This document shows, piece by piece, positions 11,969 to 22,007 of a DNA stretch of 64,000 nucleotides (within the stretch, counting starts at the first letter, position 1; each line of letters starts with the position of its first letter). The position numbers and the translations under genes were made by a program. Below the pieces are notes generated by a model. That model did no database searches. It was not told where the DNA came from and saw only the letters and a program-made list of their open reading frames with translations. Source of the DNA: Blastobasis lacticolella (Eukaryota; Arthropoda; Insecta; Lepidoptera; Blastobasidae); NCBI GenBank assembly GCA_905147135.1, contig LR990051.1, positions 15,095,115 through 15,159,114 on the forward strand, read 5' to 3'.

Positions 11969-14106
11969 ATGGCGGATACTACACACACGATATTTATCGT
12001 GATACGTATCGTAATCCATATCGAGTAATATTTTGGATCGCAAGTCGACCCTACACACACGATAAGAATCGTCGATATTTTCATTAGTCTATGCATTCTT
12101 TCATTCATTTTAATGGCTGAATAGACTAAGTTGCCAATGCCTAGCCTAAAAAAAAAGCATTTTTGACGCGTCACTGGTGTATATTTACGATTTTTACGTA
12201 TTTTTACCAAAATGACTGATAAAGCTAGCGTTGCTATAGTATTAGCATTAGGAATAAAAAGACGCGTGAAACGAAAAAAATGAGTAAAATTATGAGGATG
12301 AGGATCTTGTTGACTTTTTATACCTTTATAGTAACTGTCCAGGTCCATAGTGGCCACAGCAGCTTGAAAATAAACACAACTAATGAAAATAAATTTGAAA
12401 TTACGTTATTTATCTGTGAGTTTGACAGAAATGTCGTGATAAATATCGACTAGATACTAGACGCTCGATATATATCGCACGATACTTGATACGGATCGTA
12501 GATTTCTGGATTTTCGGAAATCCTGTGATCCGTATCACGATTCGTGATACTCTAGGCTACACACTCGATAAATATCGTGATCCTGCGTGAATCACGATAT
12601 ATATCGTGTGTGTAGTATCCGCTATACTAGACGCTCGATATATATCGCACGATATTTGATACGGATCGTAGATTTCTGGATTTTCGGAAATCCTGTGATC
12701 CGTATCACGATTCGTGATACTCTAGGCTACACACTCGATAAATATCGTGATCCTGCGTGAATCACGATATATATCGTGTGTGTAGTATTCGCTTATGGCG
12801 GATACTACACACACGATATATATCGTGATACGTATCGTGATCCATATCGAGTAATATTTTGGATCGCAAGTCGACCCTACACACACGATAAGAATCGTCA
12901 ATATTTTTATTAGTCTGTGCATTCTTTCATTCATTTTGATGGCGGAATAGACTAAGTTGCCAATGCCTAGCCTAAAAAAAAGCATTTTTGACGCATCGCT
13001 GGTGTATATTTACGATATTTACGTATTTTTACCAAAATGACTGATAAAGCTAGCGTTGCTATAGTATTAGCATTAGGATTAAAAAGACGCGTAAAGAGAA
13101 AAAAATGAGAAAAATTATGAGGATGAGGATCTTGTTGACTTTTTATACTTTTATAGTAACTATCCAGGTCCATAGTGGCCACAGCAGCTTGAAAATAAAC
13201 ACTAACAATGAAAATAAATTTGAAATTACGTTATTTATCTGTCAGTTTGACAGAAATGTCGTGATAAATATCGACTAGATACTAGACGCTCGATATATAT
13301 CGCATGATAGTTGATACGGATCGTAGATTTCTGGATTTTCGGAAATCCTGTGATCCGTATCACGATTCGTGATACTCTAGGCTACACACTCGATAAATAT
13401 CGTGATCCTGCGTGAATCACGATATATATCGTGTGTGTAGTATTCGCTTATGGCGGATACTACACACACGATATATATCGTGATACGTATCGTGATCCAT
13501 ATCGAGTAATATTTTGGATCGCAAGTCGACCCTACACACACGATAAGAATCGTCAATATTTTTATTAGTCTGTGCATTCTTTCATTCATTTTGATGGCGG
13601 AATAGACTAAGTTGCCAATGCCTAGCCTAAAAAAAAGCATTTTTGACGCATCGCTGGTGTATATTTACGATATTTACGTATTTTTACCAAAATGACTGAT
13701 AAAGCTAGCGTTGCTATAGTATTAGCATTAGGATTAAAAAGACGCGTAAAGAGAAAAAAATGAGAAAAATTATGAGGATGAGGATCTTGTTGACTTTTTA
13801 TACTTTTATAGTAACTATCCAGGTCCATAGTGGCCACAGCAGCTTGAAAATAAACACTAACAATGAAAATAAATTTGAAATTACGTTATTTATCTGTCAG
13901 TTTGACAGAAATGTCGTGATAAATATCGACTAGATACTAGACGCTCGATATATATCGCATGATAGTTGATACGGATCGTAGATTTCTGGATTTTCGGAAA
14001 TCCTGTGATCCGTATCACGATTCGTGATACTCTAGGCTACACACTCGATAAATATCGTGATCCTGCGTGAATCACGATATATATCGTGCGTGTAGTATCC
14101 GCTTAT
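11969..14106 (+). mobile_element. Tandem array of a PIF/Harbinger-like deletion derivative
   Basis: Units of about 655 bp run head to tail: one at about 11,969-12,625, a partial copy of its right end at 12,626-12,790, then two near-identical full units at about 12,797-13,450 and 13,452-14,105. Each has inverted ends of the type 'gcggatactacacacacgatat'. Each also contains a plus-strand start codon (about 12,211, 13,037 and 13,692) followed by some 20 codons beginning MTDKASVAIVLALG and ending in a basic run. That resembles the N-terminus of PIF/Harbinger transposases, and the rest of the gene is missing. The family assignment is an inference; no clear 3-bp target duplication could be fixed because units abut each other. 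The open frames on the other strand are by-products. Confidence 0.6.
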
Positions 14107-14804
14107 CCGCGGGTGACATAGGCTATATTATATTTTCTAAAAAATTACGGATCATTAATAAAACTCCAATAATGTAACCCAAGGTGTAAAAATATACCCA
14201 AAAAATTCCTTACATCGCGTGCGCTGCGAAAACTATTGATGATAGCACAAAATAATGTACTACAACTTTGCAGAACACATCATTATCTACAAAAAGTGTC
14301 GCGACAGTATATGTCTAACTATTATAGTTATGTCACAATAAGTGTTCTTTTATTTTCAAAATTTAATTGTAATGCCGCCGCTAAAAAACGCTCTTTATTT
14401 GTACCTTGGTATTAATCCTTATCAAAATCAATTACTTCATATTCACGACTGCTTTAATACCTTTATATAACTTTTTGAATTATTCAATTCAGACATTCCA
14501 TTCGAAAGATATCACGAGTTTAAAAATGTGGATATTAGAAAAAAATGTCGCGTGTTCGCCGCTCAGTCCGCTCGGCTATCTAGGCAGGGCTTCGATTCTG
14601 GTAGGTAAATCGTCTCAGTTGCAGTAACATTACAATTGCATCGCATGTCAAACGTGTGATTGTTATTCAAATGACAGATGTTGAGTTGCAACTTTCATGA
14701 GTTCGAACTTTTCCACAATTCGTTGTCGGGTACTTTAGTTGCATTATGGTTTTATATGGCTGTTGGTACTCCAATAAATAAATAAATTACTAAGTTGCAT
14801 CTTT
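14107..14804. other. Non-coding, nothing identified
   Basis: AT-rich sequence between the tandem array and the MITE that hosts the Transib copy. I see no gene or clear repeat. Confidence 0.4.
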
Positions 14805-14915
14805 CTAAGCGAGCGGCCACACAGAAAAGACTCAGACACGTCGCGGGCAGGGCACAGACGGGACGCGGACGCGACTTAAAACATACAGAAAAGACAGGGC
14901 AAGGACGCGGCGCCG

Positions 14916-15039
14916 CACAGTGGGCTGAAAATCGAGCTTCATAGACATAGGCAACTCAACTTTTAATGTGTCATTTTTTTGGCGGGAATTGCTTCCATGA
15001 GCTATAACTATACATAAAAATGTTATCCGAGTTAACTCT
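14916..15039 (+). repeat. Transib left terminal inverted repeat
   Basis: 124 bp, starting CACAGTGGG. It pairs with 18,475-18,598 with one mismatch in the run before 'ggcgggaattgc'. I see no RSS-like nonamer at a 12- or 23-bp spacing, as expected for Transib rather than for true recombination signals. Confidence 0.93.
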
Positions 15040-15046
15040 TCTCGTT

Positions 15047-15370
15047 AAACTTTCCATTCTAACACTTTTCAGTCGCAGGACAAATGTAATGTTAACGGTT
15101 ACAAAGTTTTGTAAATACTAAATTATAACATAAAATTTTAGTCCTTTTATTGTAGTGGTCGCTCATTAGTTAATTACTACCCTCATTAGGTAACCCTCAC
15201 TAACTAATGATCATTAGGTAACTACCCTTAATGAGGGTAGTAATTAACTAATGAGCGACCAATACAATAAAAGGACTAAAATTTTGTGTTATAATTTAGT
15301 ATTTACAAAACTTTGTAACCGTTAACATTACATTTGTCCTGCGACTGAAAAGTGTTAGAATGGAAAGTTT
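15047..15370. repeat. Long fold-back across the transposase start
   Basis: The arms 15,047-about 15,200 and about 15,215-15,370 are near-perfect inverted repeats around a small central palindrome (ctaatgatcattag). The right arm includes the ATG at 15,360 and the next three codons. A transcript reading through both arms would form a hairpin of roughly 150 bp that buries the start codon. Confidence 0.85.
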
Positions 15371-17459
15371 CATAACTAATTTAGACTTGTTTGTTCTTCT
15401 AAAAAGTGAAAGTACTTCATTTGACTATAAAGTATTGTTTGGTGCAGTTATGTCTCGCTTAGGCGATTGCATTGGTGCCGAAGATTGTGTGACTTTAAAA
15501 GAATTTTGTCGGAAATTCACACGAGCTGCATCACAGAGATGGCAGAGATCTCACCGAATTAAAGATACATTCAGAAAACAGTACGATAATTGGCTACAAG
15601 CAAATATCGATTGGCCAAGTTGCGTACAAACAATGTTAAACACTCAAGAAGCAACTGTTGATGAACGACCAGTCTCACCAGAGCCATCGACATCATCCTC
15701 TGTTGGAACAATGACCAAGATACTTCGAAAACCTTTTGAAGATCTAGGAAGCAAACAGAAAAAGAGAAGATCTGATGATCATAAAGACGAAGACCCAAGT
15801 GAATTGGCATATACAGCTGCACTACGTTTAAAAGAGAAAGGCCACGAGGATATCGCATCTGTCATCGAATATATATTAAAAAATCCTGAAGCAGCTGGTC
15901 AAATTAAGGAATCAATAAAAAAAACTGTGAAAACTGATATATTTACCCCAGAAAAAGCGCTTGGATTATTGCTCTCTTTAAAACTATCGAAGTGGCAATA
16001 TATCACATTGCGAGAGACGGCCATTAGAGAAGGTGCTAAGGACATTTATCCATCGTACTATAAAGTGCAACAAGCGAAGCTTGAATGCTATCCGCCAAAG
16101 CAAGCAGTGTCGGTGACGGATTCATCAGCCAGGATTACACTTCAAAGTTTACTTGACATCACAGTGAAGAGAATCCTCCACACTCTTTCTAACAATGTGC
16201 AAAATAAACATTTGAAACTGATATCAAAGTGGGGATTTGATGGTGCTTCAAACCAAAGCCGATACAAGCAGAAAATGGAGGGTGAGCAAGATGATTCCAG
16301 CATTTTTATGACGTCCTTAGTGCCACTTAAACTGACTGATGGAGACAACACTTTATGGACGAACCCGAAACCGTGCTCAGCGGTGTATTGTCGCCCAGTT
16401 CAGTTTACTTTTGTGAAGGAGAGCGAAGCAGTCGTCATTGATAATAAAAGACACATGGATGATGAAATCAAGGCTCTTATTCCCACAGAGTGCAATAATG
16501 GAAATAAGGTGAACCATCAACTGATGATGACAATGATCGATGCTAAAGTCTGCACGTACCTATCTGATGCCAGATCAAATTCATCATGCTATCTGTGTTT
16601 AGCAAAACCAACTGAAATGAACCGTTTGGATGCTGTGACGTCAAAGACCGTGTCCGCTGCCGTTTACGAATTTGGGTTGTCATCTCTACACGCCCGTATT
16701 AATTGTATGGAATGTTTGTTACATATTTCGTACAGACTTGATTTCAAAGAGTGGGCAGCGAGAGGAAATGAGCACAAAGAAATGTTAAAAAGAAGAAAAA
16801 AGATTATCCAGGATAAGTTCAAAAATGAACTCAATCTTTTGATTGACATCGTAAAACAAGGCTCGGGAACTACCAATGACGGAAATACAGCAAGAAGGTT
16901 CTTTGAATTCCCAAATAAAACTGCAGCCATTACCGGGTTGGATGAAGAACTTGTAAGAAGATTTGCTGTAATTTTGCAAACAATCACTTCGGGTGAGAAC
17001 ATCGATGTCAGTAAGTTCAAAGATTATGCTCGCCAAACCGCAGAAAAGTACGTGGAGTTATATGACTGGTATTATATGTCTTCAACCGTCCATAAAATAC
17101 TTATACACGGGGCAGATATAATCCAAAATAATGATATTGTACCGATTGGAAGTCTCTCAGAAGAAGCATCAGAAGCTCGAAATAAAGATTTTAGAAGGTT
17201 TCGAGAACATCATTCGCGGAAAAAGAACAGGCAAGATAGTAATCAAGATATCCTTAATATGCTTATTATTTCTTCAGATCCTATAATAAGTGCACAAAGG
17301 CCCAAGTTAGATACCAAGAAAAGGCAGCAGTATTTTTCTGAAAATCTCGAGATAATTCAGTTTCGAGAAACTGACTTTGAGTTTCTAGATGTTTCCAATG
17401 TGCATTATGACTCAGAAATGGATACCCAAGACGACGAGAGTGATAAGGAAAATGAATAA
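15360..17459 (+). CDS. Transib transposase (RAG1-core relative), 699 aa
   Basis: This is a cut-and-paste DDE transposase acting on the CACAGTG ends of its own element. A single uninterrupted ORF starts at the first ATG after the 5' non-coding region. The three expected acidic residues are visible: D294 in WGFDGAS, D394 in MIDAKV, and a Glu in SEEASEARNKDFRRFR (best candidate E605). Between D2 and E there is a CYLC zinc pair (C410, C413), and just before the Glu lies VHKILIH (H578, H583). These match in order and spacing the catalytic DDE residues and the C2H2 zinc site of the RAG1 core. The N-terminal 200 residues are divergent, and residues 95-150 are Ser- and Lys-rich. The C-terminus is acidic (DTQDDESDKENE). 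There is no frameshift or premature stop. I am confident of the family, but activity is not proven. Confidence 0.95.
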   Translation: MESFITNLDLFVLLKSESTSFDYKVLFGAVMSRLGDCIGAEDCVTLKEFCRKFTRAASQRWQRSHRIKDTFRKQYDNWLQANIDWPSCVQTMLNTQEATVDERPVSPEPSTSSSVGTMTKILRKPFEDLGSKQKKRRSDDHKDEDPSELAYTAALRLKEKGHEDIASVIEYILKNPEAAGQIKESIKKTVKTDIFTPEKALGLLLSLKLSKWQYITLRETAIREGAKDIYPSYYKVQQAKLECYPPKQAVSVTDSSARITLQSLLDITVKRILHTLSNNVQNKHLKLISKWGFDGASNQSRYKQKMEGEQDDSSIFMTSLVPLKLTDGDNTLWTNPKPCSAVYCRPVQFTFVKESEAVVIDNKRHMDDEIKALIPTECNNGNKVNHQLMMTMIDAKVCTYLSDARSNSSCYLCLAKPTEMNRLDAVTSKTVSAAVYEFGLSSLHARINCMECLLHISYRLDFKEWAARGNEHKEMLKRRKKIIQDKFKNELNLLIDIVKQGSGTTNDGNTARRFFEFPNKTAAITGLDEELVRRFAVILQTITSGENIDVSKFKDYARQTAEKYVELYDWYYMSSTVHKILIHGADIIQNNDIVPIGSLSEEASEARNKDFRRFREHHSRKKNRQDSNQDILNMLIISSDPIISAQRPKLDTKKRQQYFSENLEIIQFRETDFEFLDVSNVHYDSEMDTQDDESDKENE

Positions 17460-17859
17460 ACTGAATAATGTGTTTTAGATTAAGTCATATTTAATTATTT
17501 TTTGTTATTTTTTTTATTTCAATAATATTATTGCATGCTATTGTTATTCCTTATTTCTTATTACTTGTACATAATAATAAAAAGTGAAGAAGTTAAGTTT
17601 CTTCTTATCAATAGTTTGTAAGATATTATAAATTACTATCTTTTTGTTATCAATACATATTATATTAATAAAAACCACATTTTTGTAACCCACCATTTTA
17701 TATAAATGTAAATTATCAATATAAACAATTATCAATTTGATTAAACGGTTTTTATATACATATACCTATTATATATATACCTACTAAACATTTGAGCAAA
17801 TATATTTGCCTACCATTTAAAATTTGAAAATACATTTTTTCAATAATTTATAAAAAAAA

Positions 17860-18470
17860 TCTGCAGCTGTAACCGTTATATGGAGTATGTCAAAAAATCA
17901 TGAATAATTAGTTTTATAACCAAGCAAAATATTTTAAACAGCAAGGAAAACCGTAATACGGTTTTCCTTGCTGTTTCAGAGATAATTTGATTTTTCATAT
18001 TGGCTCCATACATTTTTTTCGTAATATTCTTACAGATGGTTATAAAACTAATTATTCATGATTTTTTGACATACTCCATATAACGGTTACTGCTGCAGAT
18101 TTTTTCTTTTAAATCTTCGAAATATTTTATTTATTTATTTATAAACGGTTCCTTTCGGTGAGAATTTACCCTACCTACATCTACCTACTATTTCTAGGAA
18201 CCAAGCCTAATACTATATGATTTAACGTGTTGCTAAATTCTCACCGAAAGGAACCGTGTATAAATAAATAAATAAAATATTTCGACGATTTTAAAAAAAA
18301 ATTCTGCAGCAGTAACCGTTATATGGAGTATGTCAAAAAATCATGAATAATTAGTTTTATAACCATCTGTAAGGATATTACGGTTTTCCTAGCGGTTTCA
18401 GAGATAATTGGATTTTTCATATTGGCTCCATACATTTTTTTCGTAAAAAAAATATAATTCATTTGTTTTT
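17860..18470. repeat. Nested fold-back repeats in the Transib 3' non-coding region
   Basis: The motif 'gtaaccgttatatggagtatg' with its neighbour 'tcatgaataattagttttataac' occurs three times: direct at about 17,868, inverted at about 18,038-18,090, and direct at about 18,310. Between the second and third copies is another inverted pair, 'aacggttcctttcggtgaga', at about 18,145 and 18,240. The region downstream of the transposase is thus built from folded copies of one segment. Confidence 0.75.
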
Positions 18471-18474
18471 GCGC

Positions 18475-18598
18475 AGAGTTAACTCGGATAACATTTTTAT
18501 GTATAGTTATAGCTCATGGAAGCAATTCCCGCCAAAAAAACGACACATTAAAAGTTGAGTTGCCTATGTCTATGAAGCTCGATTTTCAGCCCACTGTG
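18475..18598 (-). repeat. Transib right terminal inverted repeat
   Basis: Inverted copy of 14,916-15,039, ending CCCACTGTG and followed directly by the target duplication CGCCG. Confidence 0.93.
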
Positions 18599-19011
18599 CG
18601 CCGTCGCGGATCAGTCAAGAGCGTAGGCAAGACAAGGACAGCAAGCGTAACGGGCGAGGCCCGGCTCCCCGCGCCCCGCCCGCACCTCCGCTCTCGCCAG
18701 CGGCGCGCCCATGCTTCGTCTTTTCTGTATGTTTCAAGTCGTGTCTGCGACGCGTCCTCGCCCTGTCCTAGCCCTGTCTTTTCTGTATGTTTTGCGTCGC
18801 GACGTTTCTATACATTTAGTATGAAAGTAAATTGAACGGGCGCCGCGTCTGCGACGTGTCTGCGTCTTACGTCTTTTCTGTGTGGCCGCTCGCTTAGTTG
18901 TCAAACTGCCTTCAATTCTGTCAACGAAAACGTGTCAAAGGTCGAACAATGATTTAACTGCTAATTATAATTTATAATTTAATTTAATTTAACTGGTATT
19001 TGACCGTCACC

Positions 19012-19860
19012 TCACCTGGTGGTAGGTGACGATGCGGCTGATGATGCATGCCTGTCTAGGAACAGCCTATTCACTCTAGCCTTGAAGGCATGGAGAATAT
19101 ATTGATCGGGGAACACACTCGCAGGCAACGCATTCCACTCCTTAGCCGGTACGCATCATAAAAGTCGAGCCAAAGCGGTTCGTGCGGATAGCTGGAAGAT
19201 CCACGGCATAAGGATGAAGCGCTCGCCCGGATCGCGTCTCCCGATGGCGGAAAGGTGCCGGCGGAATGAGGTCGTGCAACTGCTTCGGACACTCACCGAA
19301 GTGTAACCTGTAGAAGACCGACAAACGCGCAACCCTACGCCGATGCTCGAGGCTCTGCAGCTTAGCTTCAATCAACTGCGGATCACAAATTAATTTCTTT
19401 GCAAGTTTTTCCACTGAATCCAAAGCACCCAGTTGGTATTTGGCTGATCTATCCCAGAGGTGGCAGCAGTACTCCATGCAAGAACGGACTTGTGCTTGAT
19501 ATAACTGAAGCAACTGCCTTGAAGTGAAGTACCGTTTGACCTTCGAGAGAATTCCAAGTTTTTTAGCTGCAGTCTTGGCTTTTGATTCGTTGTACTTTCC
19601 AAAGTTGAGATTGGTTGATAGCTCAACACCCAGGAGCTGTAGGTTGTCGGTAATTTCCACAGTTACACTCCGAAAGCTAGGTGGAATGGACTCCATTTAG
19701 CGGAAAACAAACACGCCTGTGTTTTAGTGGCGTTGAACGACACTAGATTGACTTCGAACCCAAACGGACACTGCCTTGAGAGTCTTGTTCAAGCGACCAA
19801 CCATGGTCTCTCGACAAGACCATCAAGATCCAGGTGTATTTCCATACTTTGCGCTTTCAC
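19012..19860 (-). mobile_element. Non-LTR retrotransposon fragment (Jockey/CR1-like RT C-terminus)
   Basis: The minus strand codes the thumb and C-terminal part of a reverse transcriptase. A segment around 19,780-19,700 (VNLVSFNATKTQACLF) is followed, after a frame change near 19,696, by QLLGVELSTNLNF, KVKRYFTSRQLLQLYQAQVR, CMEYCCHLWD and LDSVEKLAKKLI. The 3' end of the reading frame near 19,075 reads NALPASVFP...FKARVNRLFLG. At least one frameshift is present and the 5' part is missing, so the copy is dead. Confidence 0.8.
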
Positions 19861-20169
19861 ATAAATGTGCACTAAACAAGACTGTGTAAGTCTTTTAAAT
19901 GGTTTGATTTAAATTTTATTAGAAAATTATAAAATGTACACCGATGTTTCAAAAGAAACGTCTGGTCGTTAGGAGCGTGAGCAACATGTCGAACGTTCAA
20001 AACATTGCGCGCGTCATTTTCCCATAACTTATTCCAATAGATGAAAGAACGGGATAGCAAGATTCATAATCATTATAGAGTGAGAGAACAGGGAATATTT
20101 GTGATTTATGTCTAGTCTCTTATGTCTGTGTTACGAGCACACGAACGACATCAACAACGAATGCAGTCG

Positions 20170-20360
20170 CCGTAGCCGAAATCGGCCAGGGACGGTACCG
20201 TCGATCTCCAATCGCATGATACCACCCTCTGGAATGACGTCACAGAATATCCGAGATGTATGTTGTGACGTAATTCCAGAGGGGTGGGATCACAAACTAT
20301 GAACTATATAGTGGGATCATTCATGCTATTGGAGATCGGCGGTGCCGCTGCCAGTACATC
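20170..20360. repeat. Fold-back MITE
   Basis: Inverted arms are visible as 'gtaccgtcgatctccaat' (about 20,186) against 'attggagatcggcggtgcc' (about 20,327), and as 'accaccctctggaatgacgtcac' against 'gtgacgtaattccagaggggtgg' nearer the centre. No ORF. Confidence 0.65.
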
Positions 20361-20745
20361 ATCAGTATCGTCTAGTATAGAATCAACTTAACAACTCGAA
20401 TCAAGTCATTATTCGAATCGAGTTTTTACCGTCATCATTCGAATCAAATGTAATTCGAGTCCTATCTCTAGTAAAATTCAAAAGTCCCTCTTCTTTTTTA
20501 TTGTCCTGTGTAGGTCTTTATATTAATTAAAAAATAAATATTTAGTTGGTATTTATTTTTAATTATAATTATTGCAATATTGTACTAACTTGTTTGCGGT
20601 GCCACTATATTAGATAATTGTTTAGGTACTTAGTTGCCTTATCGATTGTTGTTCATATCAACCGTAGTAACCTCAAACCAAACAAATTATTTTTATATAA
20701 CCGAAGCACAAACAATTCCTGTGTTGGACAAGTTCACGCTCAAGA

Positions 20746-21655
20746 ATGTTGTGCCGTGTACCATTTCGTAATTTTATACCATCGACACTAAGGATATTCC
20801 GGGTTACAGAAGTCGCGTCTTCAAAACAATGGACAAAGCGATATATTTCCAATCATGCCCTAATAACCGGTTGGTATATTGTAAAATTATCTATTTGCTT
20901 TGAAGGTATCTACAGATAGCTAATAGATATACCTACTTATCTCATATACAAGCCACCTTTACATTATTTATTTATCAGTTTGCATGTTTTTAGATATGAA
21001 GCCTGCAGTTTTTACCCCTCATCGCCTTTATTCAGTTAATTCTGAAGCACCTACTGTTGACTATGAATACGTTAAAAAGGCTTCATCTAATAACAATGTA
21101 TTGATTGTGGATGTAAGAGAATCAGAAGAAATAAAGGAACATGGAAAAATCCCCAACAGTGTAAATATTCCATGTATGTATATATTTTTTAAATATTTAA
21201 TTACTAAGTCAATAAGTTTATTATTTACATGTTAAAATGTAACCATCTATAATCCTAAATATGATTTTCTTACCAATGAAGTGTACAGCTTTGCTTTTTT
21301 TCAGTAAATGATGTGCCAAGTGCACTCAGTACACTGCCGGAAAAAGAGTTTTCAAGAATATACAGTAGGTCAAAACCATCAGAGGACACTGAAATTATTT
21401 TCTACTGCATGATTGGCAAGAGATCAGGCAAGGCTCAACAGGAGGCAATCAACTTAGGGTTTAAAAAGTGAGTGGAAATTAATTAGAAATATTTTCTAAT
21501 GATTAGATGAGAAAGAAATGATTAGTACCCCTATCAAATGTGAATGATAATAATTTAGGATATTTTAAATAATAATACTTAATACTCTTTTTATTTTCAG
21601 TACAAAGAATTACCTTGGGAGTTGGACAGATTGGGCAACAAAACTTCAGCAATAG
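20746..21655 (+). CDS. Single-domain rhodanese (thiosulfate sulfurtransferase-like), copy 1
   Basis: A rhodanese-domain protein that would transfer sulfane sulfur through a persulfide on its active Cys. The exons are 20,746-20,869, 20,994-21,173, 21,305-21,467 and 21,601-21,655, with phases 1, 1 and 2, giving 173 residues. The first exon codes a basic, Ser-rich and acid-poor leader (MLCRVPFRNFIPSTLRIFR), typical of a mitochondrial targeting peptide. The domain follows: VLIVDVRESEEI near residue 75, then IIFYCMIGKRSGKA with the CxxxxR loop at C136-R141, and the terminal GSWTDWA. Single-domain relatives in insects are annotated as HSP67B2-like or TSTD1-like proteins. The gene is convergent with its paralog at 22,008-22,810. 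The only weak point is the first donor (ccg|gttggt). Confidence 0.85.
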
Positions 21656-22007
21656 AACTTACGAGACTAGGTCAAACCTGCAACAGTCAAAGTCTTGTTA
21701 TGGAACTTTTAGGATTATGTATTAAAGTAGTCAAACTACAATTGAAATAAACATTATAATTTATATAAAATATATATTAAAAAAATATTTTTACATAAAT
21801 ATAGTGTAAGTAAGGTACAACACTCTACATACAAATTATAAACACTTATACTTGATTGTTTTATCAATCTATAACATGTTATTAGATTTGTATTCTTTCA
21901 AGTATTTATAACATAAATACAAAATATTTCCTAACCATTGCCCATGCCTACTTCCTAAACATTACCCATATGTAAGCCACCCAAGCATGTAAGATGCTGC
22001 GACTAGT
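21656..22007. other. Intergenic spacer of the convergent rhodanese pair
   Basis: AT-rich 352-bp spacer between two stop codons. It holds the 3' ends of both transcripts. An 'aataaa' appears on the plus strand just after copy 1 (21,747-21,752). Nothing else is seen. Confidence 0.6.

Larger units (their letters stand above)
14916..18598 (+). mobile_element. Intact Transib DNA transposon
   Basis: The element is 3,683 bp long. Its termini are 124-bp inverted repeats (14,916-15,039 and 18,475-18,598) that differ at a single position. Both outer ends begin CACAGTG, identical to the consensus V(D)J recombination-signal heptamer, as expected for Transib. It is flanked by a perfect 5-bp duplication, CGCCG (14,911-14,915 and 18,599-18,603), which fits the known 5-bp, CG-rich target preference of Transib. 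One open ORF (15,360-17,459) codes the transposase. The near-identical termini, perfect duplication and open ORF indicate a recent insertion that may still be competent. Related Transib copies are known from noctuid moths. Confidence 0.95.
14805..18897. mobile_element. Outer MITE, split by the Transib insertion
   Basis: Positions 14,805-14,831 and 18,871-18,897 are perfect inverted repeats of 27 bp (ctaagcgagcggccacacag at the outer end). The inner sequence on both sides repeats motifs such as 'acagaaaagac' and 'gacgcg/cgcgtc'. Removing 14,916-18,598 and one CGCCG would leave a GC-rich element of about 400 bp. I could not find an unambiguous target duplication for the outer element, so its superfamily is open. 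Confidence 0.65.

Noticed and set aside
11962..13837. Minus-strand ORFs of 71-131 codons in the tandem array
   Set aside because: Repeated with the array and antisense to the transposase-like start. No conserved domain.
14916..14960. Full recombination signal sequence (heptamer, spacer, nonamer) at the Transib end
   Set aside because: Only the heptamer CACAGTG is present. No A-rich nonamer lies at 12 or 23 bp.
15571..17036. Minus-strand ORFs of 69-118 codons inside the transposase region
   Set aside because: Antisense shadows of the 699-codon Transib ORF.
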